From positions 360,601 to 424,600 of the forward strand of contig CAJJDN010000084.1 of NCBI GenBank assembly GCA_905182985.1: a DNA stretch of 64,000 nt, read 5' to 3'. The notes under the pieces are model-generated. The model saw only the letters and a list, made by a program, of their open reading frames with translations. It did no database searches and was not told where the DNA came from. Both the position numbers and the translations under genes were made by a program. Positions 1 to 12,514 of this stretch are shown one piece after another. The stretch is from Paramecium sonneborni. Its lineage: Eukaryota; Ciliophora; Oligohymenophorea; Peniculida; Parameciidae. How positions within the stretch are numbered: the first letter of the stretch is position 1; each line of letters starts with the position of its first letter.

Positions 1-110
1 AAATATAAAACATTTTAATTGAGTAGATTCTAGAAGCCTAAATTTTGAATATTGAAAAGGAATGAATGAAAATAAAATTTAAATAAATAAATTGAATTTA
101 AAATATCTTA

Positions 111-1294
111 ATGTAATAAAAAGTAGACTACAGAAAGGAGTTAGCAGAGACAGCTTAAAAGATCTGTACTGCAGGAAAAGGGATTTTGGCAGCAGATGAA
201 GTAAGTTATAATAAGATAGTTAGTCATAAGGTACAATAGGAAAGAAGTTTGTTACAATAAATGTAGAAAATAATGAAGAGAACAGAAGAGCATATAGAGA
301 ATTGTTATTTACATCAAGTGGAATAGAAAACTACATTAGTGGTGTGATATTATTTTCAGAGACAGTATAAAATATAAAGATACATTTAATAGGTAAAACA
401 TACTACAAAGGATGGAAAGAACTTTGTAGAATTATTAAAAGAGAAAGGAATAGTAGCTGGTATAAAAGTAGACAAGGGATTAGGAGTGATTCCAGGAACT
501 TAAGATGAATCTGCTACTCTTGGATTAGATAGTTTGAATAATATGGCAGCTGAACATTATAAACTTGGTTGTAGATTTGCTAAATGGAGAGCTGTATTGA
601 AGATTGGAAATGGATTACCATCTTAATAAGCAATTAAAGAAAATGCGTGGGGATTAGCAAGATATGCTGCAATTTGTTAAGATAATGGACTTGTTCCAAT
701 AGTTGAACCAGAAATCTTAGCTGATGGAGATCATTCTATTGATATATGTCAAAAAGTCACAGAAAAAGTATTAGCTGCTGTTTTCAAAGCATTAAATGAA
801 AACAATGTATTCTTAGAAGGTTGTCTTCTTAAACCTAATATGGTTACTGCTGGATCAAATAATCCTGATAGAAACAAGATCACATCTTAAGAAATTGGAT
901 ATAGAACAGCTTTAGCTTTAAGTAGAACAGTACCTTCTGCTCTTGTTGGTGTTACTGTAACAATTCTATATTTATCTATTAGTTTCTTTCAGGTGGATAA
1001 TCTGAAGAAGAAGCATCTTTAAACTTAAATGCTATGAATTAATTAACTACTGTTAGAAAACCATGGACTTTAACATTCTCATATGGAAGAGCTCTTCAAA
1101 ATACAGCTGTCAAAACTTGGGCTGGAAAATAAGAAAATTGGGATGCTGCTCAAAAGGCTTTCTTAATTAGAGCTAAAGCAAATAGTGAAGCATAATTAGG
1201 TATCCTTTCCTTATTAACTCTATTAGGAAAATATCAAGGAGGATAAACAGGTGCATCTAATGAGTCTTTATTTGTGCCCGATTACAAATATTGA
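111..1294 (+). CDS. Fructose-bisphosphate aldolase, class I
   Basis: Class I (Schiff-base) aldolase of glycolysis and gluconeogenesis, cleaving fructose-1,6-bisphosphate to dihydroxyacetone phosphate and glyceraldehyde-3-phosphate in the cytosol. With introns at 201-223, 365-392 and 957-982 removed, the exons make exactly 368 codons plus TGA, the usual family length. Visible motifs are KGILAADES near the N-terminus, [11 protein letters not shown], the active-site lysine segment [10 protein letters not shown] and FLSGGQSEEEA, with a C-terminal aromatic residue (PDYKY). In-frame TAA codons fall where other aldolases tolerate Gln. The start ATG precedes [18 protein letters not shown] directly, and no upstream ATG fits better. 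It is a lone plus-strand gene with about 1 kb of empty sequence after it. Function is secure from sequence; cytosolic location is family knowledge. Confidence 0.96.
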
Positions 1295-2281
1295 TTATTA
1301 TGAGATTTCATTAAATAATACGTCATATCGTCATTATTTATTCTAATTATATCATCATATATAAATTAATGACGAAATTTTATAATTATCTCATTATAAT
1401 ACGTAAAACCTAATTATTTGCGTAGATATTAATTTTACATTAATTTATGTAACAATTAAACTCCATATAATCATGAATATTCACACTTTTAATATAAATT
1501 TCTTCTGATCCTATTTTTAGAATTATGAATTTATATTAAACAGAAAAATATTAAAATAAAGTATGATATTATATATAGAAATTTTGGAAATTGAAGGTTT
1601 ATATCAATTTAACAAAGTTGATTAAATATTTTTTTAAACAAAGAAAACCTTTAATTTCATGTGAAATAATATTTACAACTCTAATGTTAAGTAAAGGAAC
1701 ATTATCAATGAGGATTCGATTTAATTTTATTAGGAGAATTCTAAGCTTCACATCTAACATACATAACTACATTATTCTTAGGCTCAATTAGATAAATTAT
1801 CCATATTATAATCCTACCACTATAGTATTAACTTATATTTATCAAGGATTCTCCAGTGATTGTTAATAGAGGGATCTTTTTGTTTTAACAAGTTTGCTTA
1901 ACTTAACTTATATTTCGTTTACTCATGATTGATTCATTCTCAAAAACAATAAAAGAGTTGGGGCTTTCAAATTCTCACCTCTTTTTTAAGATTTTTCTTC
2001 AAAAGTCTTAAGTTATTTAAAAATTGTTATTTGCATTTATGATATTATTACTTTCAAATCAGAATGTTTTACTTAAACAAGTTTGAATCCAGAGCTTTTG
2101 TGATAAATTGATTCAAGATCATCATATAAATTTACTTCGATCAGGAAGAATGTTAATAGTGTATATTCAAAAATATAACACAAATAGAAATATACTTAAA
2201 AATATATGGTAATTAGAAGAGACATCAACTTTGCTCTAAAATAATTGAGATATATCAAATATCCTATAATCTATTATCATT
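1295..2281. other. Spacer without supported gene
   Basis: About 990 bp of AT-rich sequence between aldolase and the tRNA. TGA and its complement occur often in all frames. A 66-codon frame at 1591-1791 lacks any TAA/TAG glutamine codon and resembles nothing, so I do not call it. Confidence 0.5.
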
Positions 2282-2352
2282 GAAGGCTTAGCTCAGGGGT
2301 AGAGCGTTGGATTCCAGGTCCAGGGGTCGCGCGTTCAATTCGCGTAGTCTTC
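2282..2352 (+). tRNA. tRNA-Trp (anticodon CCA)
   Basis: A 71-nt cloverleaf without intron. The acceptor stem GAAGGCT/AGTCTTC has one G-U pair, the D stem is GCTC/GAGC, the anticodon stem is TTGGA/TCCAG around the loop TTCCAGG (anticodon CCA), and the T stem GCGCG/CGCGT surrounds TTCAATT. It reads UGG. This fits a genome in which UGA stays a stop. It stands alone between two protein genes. Confidence 0.93.
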
Positions 2353-2355
2353 ATA

Positions 2356-2360
2356 TTTTT
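2356..2360 (+). terminator. RNA polymerase III T-run
   Basis: Five Ts start three bases after the last tRNA base, a normal Pol III termination signal. Confidence 0.6.
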
Positions 2361-3440
2361 ATAATAAATTAAATTAAAATTTTATTTCAATTTTTATAAT
2401 TTTTTTTTATTTGACATCTTATTGTTGAAATTTTAATATTGGTAACATTATTCAAATTTTGAGTTTATCATATAGATCCGTGATAAGTAATAGTATTCAA
2501 ATTGAAAGGAAATAAAAAAGAGTGATATGTTAAAAAGAATGCAACTTTAGCTTGATTATTGTTTTAGATGTTAGTTATTAACTGAGTCATTCAAGGTTTG
2601 ATTTAAATTATGCTAAGCGATATTTATATGAAACTCGTTAAAACATTCTAGCATTCAACATAAATAGATTTAATTTTTTTTGTTAATATCTAAAAATAAG
2701 AATATAGTTTCTTTGATTTACAACTTATGTGTATAAATATTAGTACAATCATGCAAATCCTAGTGTAATTCAATGAAGTCATTAAAAAATAAAATAATTG
2801 ATGATAGAACCTAAAAAGCAGTTACTGAACCTCCTAAAAATTCTTCTAATAATTTTGTATTGAATCTAAATTATTCGGTTAGAATAATTAAACCTAATAT
2901 CATTAATTGAAGAAAGCATCTAAATGTAACTTATTATTTATATGAGTTTTCGAATATTTTAGAATTTTCTACATCTAAAAATTGTGAGTGACATAATTTT
3001 GAGAATATTAAATAATTTAAAACTACACTTGCTTTCAATAAAGTTCTTCTGAATATTAAAATACGTCTACATCTAAAAAGATATCTGCAGTTTTAACTCT
3101 ATTAATTATTATTAATTATTAATTTAAATTGAAATTGAAATCAAGTCATACTTATATAAGCTGAATTTATGCTTTTATTTATTCTATTGTCTTAACATAG
3201 ATATATAGTTTGCACATACCATCATCATCATATTAATCACTCTTTATATCATTGAATCCATTTAATAGTAAATAGTTTACTTTATTTATTTGAGTAATCA
3301 GATTATTTATGAAATAGCAGAAGATGATTCATTAATTATTTTTTTTATTATAATAATTATCTAAATATAAAAATTTAATGTTTTGAAATTCTAAAATATA
3401 TTGCTTTATCATAATATTAAAATAGTAAATTCAATTTGAT
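2361..3440. other. Spacer without supported gene
   Basis: About 1.1 kb, very AT-rich, with scattered short frames (for example near 2800-2900) that stop at TGA within about 30 codons and match no family. It contains the upstream region of the following membrane-protein gene. Confidence 0.45.
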
Positions 3441-6400
3441 ATGAGTCCTCAACAAGACTTTTCATAAACACTTTGGGATTAATTCAAACTATCACTATTT
3501 AAGTATGCATTTTTCGTAATCCTAGTATTGCTTATTAAATTATTGGTCAAAACAACTAATCTTTATAAACTACTTTCTTGTTATCTCTTATTTAGTTTCT
3601 TCAGCTTATATATTTTCCTTTTTAAATATAGATTTAATTTGCATGGCATAATATGGTTCTATCAGGGGAAATCCAAAAGTTTTTGTAGTATTTTACTATT
3701 ATCAGAATGCTTAACTAACAGAAAACTTCTACATATTTAATTGGAATGTATTGTGCCATAAGTGTTATACTCTTGATTGCAATAATAGTATTTTTGGCAA
3801 CAATCTTTAAATAACAATTCTTGAATAACAAGTTTCTGATTATAATATTAAGTATTGGTTTAAAATTTATAATGACAGTAGGATTTGTAGAGATTTTGAG
3901 ATTGCAATTAGGAGTACTATTTATATGTATTAATTTAGTTTTTAGTTTGTAAGAGAGATCAGAATGGAAAATTGAAAATGTTGTATACAATAGATTAAGA
4001 ATGTTGGACTGGTAGTTATATTATTCATGCATGTATTGTAATATTTTCATTAATGATCATGTTCTTAATAGTGATTATTGGATCCAAATTATTTATAGAG
4101 GTTAAAAATAATAAAAAGAACGCATTTTCTTAGAGAGAAGGATCTACTTATACTTTTATGTTTCTATATGCATCATTATCAATGTTAATATACTCGATAA
4201 TAGAATAACCAAAATATTCTATAGTTGTGATTTTAATTCAATTTGGAACAAGTTTCTTATTCTTTTATAAAGTTCATTTTAAAAAGCCTTTTTATAATAA
4301 GAATATTTAAAAACTTTGGTCAGCAATTAGCGGTTTAGTTTTTTATACAAATTTTATGCTTTTAACAGCATATACTTTTGAACATCTTGTTCTTATAGAT
4401 ACTATGAAAGCATGGATTGTTACTATGCCAATGCTATTGGTTATTTTATTGTAAGATGAAAGATAAACTATAAATTTAATAAAAGCAAATATGATTCAAC
4501 AACTTTCGAGTTTGGAAATTATTTAACTTTCTGAATTTTTGATTGAATTATGTGAAGATTATGAGAAGGATACAAATAAAGAGATTCTTTTATTAGGTTT
4601 TTTGGAAGTCCATAAATAAACCTGTTTAAATCCTAAATGCGCAATTAAAACATCTGCTGAATTATCAAAGAAATTTAAAGATAATCTCAAATATACAGAT
4701 AAAAGAATTATACTGAAAGAAATTATTAATTAGATTTATTTACTTGGCCTTGAAACTTATCCTCTCAATGTTGATTTAAAACTACATTATTCATATTTTT
4801 TATTAGAAGTACAAGAGTAAGGATAAAAAGCTCTAAATGAAGTAAATAAAGCTGAAATGGGTTTTCCTTCTTTTGATTAATAATTTTTAATCTTTAAGAT
4901 GAGATAAATAATTGATGATAATTATTAAAAATCTACAATTACAATGGATTAAGTTAAATACATCTAAGCTAAAGATAGAAGCATAAAATATTAATATAAA
5001 TAAATAAAATAATTGTCTGAAGAATGTGCGTATTATAAAATTTCATTTTGGAATACTTTATTGGATGAGAATCCAAATTTATCATAGTTATAGAAATATG
5101 GAAATTTAATTCTTCGAACTATTAATTTATTAAATAAATAATTGTTTAAGCTTGAAAGAAGTAATTCGTTAGATCCATAAATCTATAGATTAATAGATAA
5201 ATTTTCTAAATATGTTCATAATTTAGATAGTTCTAAAGGTATTCAAATTGTTAATAAAAAAAAATTGCAATCTCAATAATCAGAACATTAATATTTAAAA
5301 AGTTAAGAAGAATTAACGTCATATTCATATCCAGTTGTAGTTTTGGAATTATTTGGTAAAGCAAATTAACCTACAATAATTAAAAATATCAATTAGGCTT
5401 TCCACTCTTTATTAGGATATTCCAAAACAGATGTTATTGGAAGACCATTGTAACTAATCTTATAAAATACGTAATTAAATTAACCTATATGTAACATAGA
5501 TATTTAAAATTGCATAGTGTTTTTGTTGAAAGTTATTTTTCTTAATTAAGATAAGATCAAGTGTATGAAACCTAAGAAAGAACGTAATTTTTAGTTTCAA
5601 AAACTAAATATACTCTTTAAACTTTTAGTACAAATTCAATATTTACAACTGATAAAGGTGTTTTTTAGTTTTGTAGGGTGAGATAAGATATATGTTATAA
5701 CAATTGTGCTTATATAATTTTTAATTTAGATGGAAAAATAGAAAACATTTCAGCGAGTTGCATTAATATTCTTAACCTAGACATCCGTTTGTTATAAATT
5801 AGATAACTAACAATTTAAAAATTATTTCCATATTTGATGTTTAATAAAGATGATTATATAAATAAGATGAATCTGATTGTTTTTGAAAATCATACAAATT
5901 CTCTTAGCAAAAGTTCAGATTTTGAAGATAAATATAATGATTAATGTGTATCTTAACTTTATTATGCATAATTATATGAAATATCAACTAGAAATTATTC
6001 ATTCTCTCAAGGAGAATAACGCCCTTAAATTTTTGGATACTATTTGAAAATATAAATAAATGAAACTGTTTTACCTAAAGAGAATTATTTAATAAAAAGA
6101 AATAAATTAACTTATTAATTTAAATATTCAATTGATTAAAATTCATATATATGTATTAAATAAGAATATAATAGATGAATAAGTTAGTTAATCAACTTCA
6201 TAATATGAATCAATTAAAAATGATAGTGAACCATAGGAAGAACCAAAAGTTTGTGTGTTCACTCAGTAAAGTTTTCCTAGTAAAAAATAATTTTCTATGA
6301 CTAATTTGAAATAAGGTTTAGGTTATGATATTAAAACAATGAGATTATTTCAAGGAGAAATTAAAGAGATTTTAGATCTAGATTAAGAAGATGAAGAGGA

Positions 6401-8390
6401 AGAATAAATTAGGGAAAAAACATAAAAACTATAACTTGAAGAATAAAAATAGTAACCTCAATAAATCAAAATATTAAATTAGGAAGATCTAATGTATCAT
6501 CTCTTAAATGTTCCTTATTCTTCGATTCTTAAAAAACTGATTATTATTCTTAATACTTTAATGATCTTAATGTTTGCAATTGCTGTAGGAATGTACTTGG
6601 TAATTATATCAACTTAAAGTTAATTTTAATCAGCAATTGGTCTCTTAGCAGTTTCTAATTAAAGATTTGCATCTATTTTGAAAATATAATCTAATTTATA
6701 AGATTTGAGAGGATGCTATTTGAATCTGGAACAATATACAATCAAATCAACTGGTGGAAGATATGTGGCAATAAATTATGTTGAATTAAACAATGAATTA
6801 GAAGTCTTATTAGAAGCTGATAATATATTAACATCAGCAAATGTTAATATTAATGATGATTATAAATATGTAGTAGATGAATTTTAATCATCAAATGTGA
6901 AGATGTTTAAAAAAGATAATTCATATCAAAATTTTACTTTTACTTAAGCTATATAATAAATGATATCTAAGGCCATTTCACTTAATAATTCTAATATAAC
7001 AAGTTTTGTGGATTAAAATGAAGACTTTCATTATTATCTTCATAATACTCTTAATTCAATTCCTAAATCTTAATTAATCTCGCAAGCTTATTATTATTCA
7101 AATATTCTAAGTTTAATAGACGATTTATTTATTGAAGAAAACTTATTTTTTACTTTGTAACTCTGTTGTTTAGTATTTATAGGATTATTTTTTTAAATAT
7201 ATATCTATTTTCATTAAAAATATTTAAAAGAGATTATTGCTTTATTTTTAGAGATTTAAGAAAGTTTAGTTAAAAAAAAGATCAATTCATTTTAACTTTA
7301 CATATAATTGTTGCAATTAAGTAAAGATGATGAAGTAATAAATTATTCTTATTTAAGATTGAATCAATAGAAGATGAATCCGAAGAATAGGATGAGTAAG
7401 ATTATTATTTAGGATAATCAAATAAATTTAAGAATAGAAGATCAGTATTCCAAATAAATAACTATCAAAAAATACAAATAAATTTTATATTCTTTCTTGC
7501 ACTTCTCATTTCCTATTTTTCTTACTTGTACTTTTCATCAACTGTAATAATATTTAATTATTTAATTTTAGAATATCACTGAATAAACAAATACTTTAGT
7601 TCCTCTAGTAAATTTAACATCTTTTATGCCAACTCAATATAGATTAATTGATAACAGTATTAAAGAGTTACTTTATGATGAAAATGCCATACTATTTAAT
7701 GAATTGAATTCAATTTAAAAATTACAATAGGAAATTGAAAATATTAAACTTTTAGATGCTGAACTTCATGTATTGAATTAAAAAAATGAATTCATTTTAT
7801 CAGATCAATATAAATAGGTTTTTGATGATATATACATACAAAATCCATGTGAAATTATTATGGCTAATGATCCATCTGTGAATTCAACAGCATGTTTAAA
7901 TTTTAATAAAGATATTTTGTAAGAAGGTCTCTCTGTTGCAATAACAAATTTTTTCGAAAATGCATAAAATATGTTACAACAATACTCATATTATGATAAA
8001 AATGCAATTTATAGTAATTTAACCTTTGATATCAGTTAACATCATAGAAAAAATTATACATGTAATATTTATAATACAAGAATTGGAAATGCTAATAGAA
8101 AGATGTAAAAGGTATTTATTAGGGTCTGTCATATGTAATTATTAAAGGAATTATAAAGTTATTTAAATTAGCATTACGCAGATCTGTAATTGCAATTTAC
8201 TTTATTATTCATGATATTTTGTGTTATTTCAGTGTTTGTGTATTTTTTAGTTTGGATTCCTTTACAGGCAAGATTTTATTATGAATCTAAGACAGCAAGA
8301 TAAATACAATCACTTATTCCAATAGATCTTTTTAATAATTGTTAATCTTTACAAACATACCTTAGAGATATTAAAGAAACATTTAATTGA
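3441..8390 (+). CDS. Giant multi-pass membrane protein with PAS-like domain (TmcB-like)
   Basis: A protein of roughly 1600 residues. It starts MSPQQDFSQTLWDQFK and ends DIKETFN before TGA. The first about 400 residues form a bundle of hydrophobic segments, followed by a Gln-rich soluble region. A PAS-like stretch near 5340-5520 reads NQAFHSLLGYSKTDVIGRP. Two further membrane pairs flank a long extracellular-looking loop in the C-terminal half (6500-8300). The layout matches the second giant gene at 18424-23306 and the large ciliate group usually named after Dictyostelium tiny macrocysts protein B. That name rests on architecture, not on an alignment I could run. Frame changes require several short introns, of which one likely runs about 3683-3716; not all are placed. 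A sensory or signalling role is inference. It converges on SUMO with a 43-bp gap. Confidence 0.75.
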
Positions 8391-8433
8391 ATGAGGGTTG
8401 AAAACGATTGAATTATAACTTTATTATTTTAAC

Positions 8434-8760
8434 TCAACACAATTATTACATCAAGCCACCAACTTATTCTATTACGACATCGATTTCATCACCTGTTTCC
8501 ATTCCAATCTAAATATAAGCTAAGCAAAATTACATCAGCAGGAGTTTATGTTTCTAATATTCTTTCACCATCAAATAAAAATCGAACATTTTGAATTTGT
8601 AACTAAAAAAATAATTAACTGATCGTACATTTTGCCTTGAACAATATGCATCCATTAATTTCTTGAATTATGTTTACTTTTTAATTTTAAAAAACACTTC
8701 CTCTCCATCTTATGATTTCACTTTAAGATTCAAATAATCCGCTTATTACTATTCTGCCAT
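8434..8760 (-). CDS. SUMO (small ubiquitin-like modifier) precursor
   Basis: Ubiquitin-like modifier attached to lysines through its processed C-terminal Gly-Gly. Two introns of 26 and 25 nt removed leave 91 residues. The protein reads DYLNLKVKSQDGEEVFFKIK, then MDAYCSRQN, VRFLFDGERI, TPADIGMETGDEID and VVIEQVGG. This is the SUMO fold signature, including the TPADIGMEDGDEI-type loop. Six residues (LMQQLC) follow the diglycine, so it is made as a precursor needing SENP/Ulp cleavage. The length is typical, with only a short N-terminal tail before the beta-grasp fold. No chain-forming PsiKxE consensus is obvious in that tail. Function is certain from sequence. Confidence 0.95.
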
Positions 8761-9012
8761 TTTTAAACAAATTTAAAATTTATCAATCAAATTTCTTTAT
8801 ACAAAATTTCATTTAAATACTAAATAATTTAATGATTTTTAATTATTATTAGGTTATATTTATAATTTATGAATTAATAATTTTTATTTTATTAATGTTA
8901 AGAAGAAAAAGGTAATTTTTATAAAGAAGAACAATAAACTAAAGAGAGATTAATTAATTGATTATCTGATATAGTATTTTAATATTATTTTATAAAATTA
9001 ATTAAAAATATT

Positions 9013-10659
9013 ATGTAATTAGAAGCTCCATAAATTTTTGAATTCAATTGTTTTAAAAAGGGATAAAAGGGTATAAAACATTATAAAGGAATATTAAATA
9101 ACAACAAACTTGAACTCTATAAAGTATAATATTAATTTAATAGATAAAAGGAGAATGCCAAGGTCTCAAAATATATTTTACCTATTTAATTGTAAACTCA
9201 CATCAAATGGGAAGTTGAAGAAGAAAATGTTAATGGGAAGAAACATTATAAAATAGTGTCATTTAAGTTTTAATAAGTAATTTGTAGCAATTAAATTTTA
9301 AGATTAAACAAATAAGAGAATCATAAATTGCTAAAGTAACAAGTTTTTGTGGTGATGATGTGACTTTAACTAGATTAAAAGAGCATTTGAGAAATAAAAT
9401 AATCTTCCAAAGAATATAAGATTTTTACACGCCTCTTTAAACTTTAGGAAAAGGAGCTTCTTCTAGAGTATTGTTAGTAAGACATAAAAATTCAGAACTT
9501 TATTATGCTGCGAAATGTGTTGATAAGTCATATGTGAATGAAACAGAAAATGGAATTGTATAATTTGTATTTTATTAATTTAAGGAATCAATGTTTTAAG
9601 AGATATCTATCAATAATGATTTAGATCATCCTTCATTTATTAAATTACATGCAGTTTATGAAGGTGACAATACTTTTTATATGGTTATGGATTTATTAGA
9701 AGGAAAGAGTTTGCATGATGAATTAAATAGCCACAAAAATGGTTTTCCTGAAGATATAGTGCGTAATGTTATGTGGGTAGCATTTTTTTTTAAATTAATT
9801 TTTAGTAAATTCTAACAGGAATAGAATATATGCATAATAAAAATATTATGCATCGTGATCTTAAACCAGAAAATATTATGTTATAAAAAAAATCTGATCT
9901 TAATTCTTTAAAAATAGTTGATTTTGGTTTGGCAACCTATTGTAATTTAGAAAAGTAACCTATTAATTATTTAATTTTAGATATTTATTTCCAAAATGTG
10001 GTACTCCTGGATATGTTGCACCAGAAATTGCAAATTTAGTAGATAAATCAGAAAAATATGATAAAGTATGTGATGTATTTAGTGCTGGAGTTATTTTCTT
10101 TAAATTGTAATTAATTTATCTATTTATTTATAGATTAACTGGTAAAGATTTATTTCCAGGAGTTGGATTTAATTTAGTATTAAAGTTAAATAAATAATGT
10201 AAAATTGATTTGACACCATTATAAATGAAAAAAATAGATCCTAGTATCATTAATTTAATTCAAAGAATGCTTGAAAAAGACCCTACAAAAAGAATTTCAG
10301 CTAGTGCATGTTTATTAGAATCATTTTTTGAAAAAAGTCATAATCAAAATCATGATCTTAAACTTTAATAAACCTCCTCTTAAAAAAAATAATTTTTTTC
10401 TTCTGGAGGAAAGAATTTTTAAACTCAAGAATTTTAAACTGACTCACCCTCATTATAAAATACAAAATAAGTTGAAAAAGGATCTTTCGTTACATAAGAC
10501 TGTGCATTTAAAGGATTCAAAGAACCTCAACATGGCAAAGTTATGTAAAAATTCAATACTACTGAATTTGATCGTGTAGATATAACAGGAAGTCCTAATG
10601 AAAAAAAAAATAGTAAATTTGCCAATACAGATTAAATTGAAGAGGAAGATGAAAAATGA
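9013..10659 (+). CDS. PH-like domain + Ser/Thr protein kinase (CAMK-like)
   Basis: 503 residues after removal of five introns (26, 27, 29, 26 and 27 nt; two lie at 9558-9584 and 10107-10133). Residues about 1-130 look like a pleckstrin-homology fold (GIKHYKGILNNNKLELYK ... KIVSFKFQQ ... LKEHLRNKIIFQ). A full kinase domain follows: LGKGASSRVLLV (P-loop), YYAAKCVDK (VAIK Lys), MHRDLKPENI (catalytic loop), VDFGLAT (DFG) and CGTPGYVAPEIA (activation loop/APE). A basic, Gln/acidic tail follows and ends EEEDEK. The order PH-kinase recalls AKT-type kinases, but the kinase core is closer to CaMK-like enzymes. Membrane-lipid recruitment is inference. A paralogue with the same plan lies at 58414-60138. 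Confidence 0.9.
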
Positions 10660-11221
10660 TATAATATAAATATTGAAAAGTTAATTATTTTTTAATTTTC
10701 AGGTGCATTCATTTATCTCTTTTAATCTTTTAACAATCGAATTTATATTTGTATAAAACTATTTCTTAATAAAATATCTTCCAAAAAATTCATTTATATT
10801 TATAATTTTTATTTATAATTTAGCGTTATTGATTTATTCGAATTATTCAAAAATGAGATCTCATCATTTTTATATAGAGTGATGATTTTTATCTAACAAA
10901 TACTTAATATTTAATAAACGAGAATATTTTTGTAAATAATTTCTTTTCTTTTATCATTGAATAAAAAATTTAATGATGTAATTTAAGGATTATTGATTTT
11001 TTTCACAATATTGTTTTATCACTTTCTCATTAGGTTATCAATTTTTGTAAGATTGAATATAAAAAGTTAACCAAGTATGATAGAAAGATTAGTTTTATTG
11101 ATTTGAAGAAATTTCATTATACATTTTTAATGTTTAACTAAAATTGGGGAAGAACGAATGTCTTTAATTTTTTACAAATTTAAGTGTAACAAAAATGAAC
11201 AATAATATAAAAAGTCAGTCT
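10660..11221. other. Spacer without supported gene
   Basis: Convergent region between the kinase and the first small lipidated gene. AT-rich, no frame of interest on either strand. Confidence 0.45.
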
Positions 11222-11422
11222 TCATTGAACGTTTGATTAAGTTGGTGTGGATTATTCTCTCAAACGACGATTAAGAATTGGGTTTTTGTATGGGTTGTAT
11301 GTATTATATGTTTCTGTTGTCTCTTTTAATATAATTTCTATATCTTGTGATTATCTAACTTTGGCCATAACCTGTTTCAACTATCCATTATTGCTTTTTG
11401 TGCTTCCATGACAGACTCCCAT
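11222..11422 (-). CDS. Small MGxC N-terminal lipidation-motif protein, paralogue A
   Basis: An uninterrupted 66-residue frame beginning MGVCHGSTKS and ending STPTQSNVQ. Gly2 with Cys4 is the classic combination for N-myristoylation plus palmitoylation, so the protein is probably membrane anchored. A conserved middle and C-terminal half reads QSQDIE, IILKE and NPYKNPILNRRLRE. It is clearly related to the next gene upstream (11633-11848), with the same N-terminal motif, the same spacing and shared SQD, ILK and NP-x-KNPIL-x-RRL-x-E blocks. Conservation between tandem copies is strong evidence that this short frame is real. I do not recognise the family and assign no function. Confidence 0.8.
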
Positions 11423-11632
11423 TATAATTTATTAAATAATTTATCTTCTGATAATCATTTTAAATCGGTTTTAAGAATGTGAATAATAAATTTCCTTTGA
11501 TTAAAATATTCATGAAACATTCCAACCAATATTTTAAGAATAATTATTAGTAGTTAAGCAAATAAACAGAAAATAATATTTTTGATAATTTTCAAGATTA
11601 TATATGAAAAATATAATAGATGATAAGAAAGA

Positions 11633-11848
11633 TCAATCACTTTGAGTTATAGGTTATGACGAAACTGGAATTTCTTTTAATCTTCTACTTAATATCGGGT
11701 TTTTAAACGGATTTAAATGGGATGATTGACTTGCTCTTTGTTTCAAAATTGACTCACAATCTTAAGAAAGACGAACTTATGCAACAACCTTTTATAGATC
11801 ACCATCATTAGTTGTTTTTTACTATTTTTAGGCAGCACACATTCCCAT
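11633..11848 (-). CDS. Small MGxC N-terminal lipidation-motif protein, paralogue B
   Basis: An intron-free 71-residue frame that starts MGMCAAQKQQ and ends SQPITQSD. Like its neighbour at 11222-11422 it carries Gly2 and Cys4 for dual lipidation, then LSQDCESILKQ and the signature NPFKNPILSRRLKE. The two genes lie head to tail, 210 bp apart, and diverge mostly in the linker after the lipid motif and at the extreme C-terminus. They look like an old local duplication. The basic RRL[RK]E block could bind acidic lipids or a partner protein, but that is speculation. Family not recognised. Confidence 0.8.
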
Positions 11849-12514
11849 TTAAATATTTTATATTAATGAAGATATTAATCAAATCAATTGTATTTATAGT
11901 GACTCTAAATAAATATTGTTCAGTTTCTAAAATTAAGTAAAGTAACTAAGTTTTAAAAAGTTCGTACTAATAAGTAAATAATAAATTATTATATTACAAA
12001 TATATAATGTCCTTCATCATAAAAACATCAAAATTTTAATGACACTTTTTCATCTAAAAAGAATTCTCAAAATTAATTCTTCAAAGAAAAAATTTTTTAA
12101 ATATTTTCTTGACTAATTTCGTTTAAAGAACAGTAAATTATGTTTTCAAAAAATCTTATGCTTATGATTTTCTTAATAATTATTTCTAAATTATAGATAT
12201 TCAATAATTTTACAAAATCAGCTGCAATATGATTAGATGAAATCATTTATTATTCATAATTAAGTTAAATTTAATATTAAAATTTTTATTTATTTTAAGT
12301 TAGGAAAATAAAATAAAATTATAATCAGTCAAGTTCTTGTGTGATAGAACTTATACAAACCAATCAAATTTAGAAATTTTAATGATAGTTTAGATTTTAT
12401 GAATGAATTGTGATTAATTAAATTTCATTATAATATTTTTCCTGATTCAGTGACACATCTATTTATGAATTATAGTATATATGAATGTATTTGAAATTTT
12501 GATTGAATTATAAA
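11849..12514. other. Divergent spacer
   Basis: About 670 bp between the minus-strand small gene and the plus-strand GFAT gene. It must hold both promoters. No gene or clear motif seen. Confidence 0.4.

Noticed and set aside
1591..1791. 66-codon frame after aldolase
   Set aside because: No upstream context, no glutamine codons, no family resemblance; expected by chance in DNA this AT-rich.
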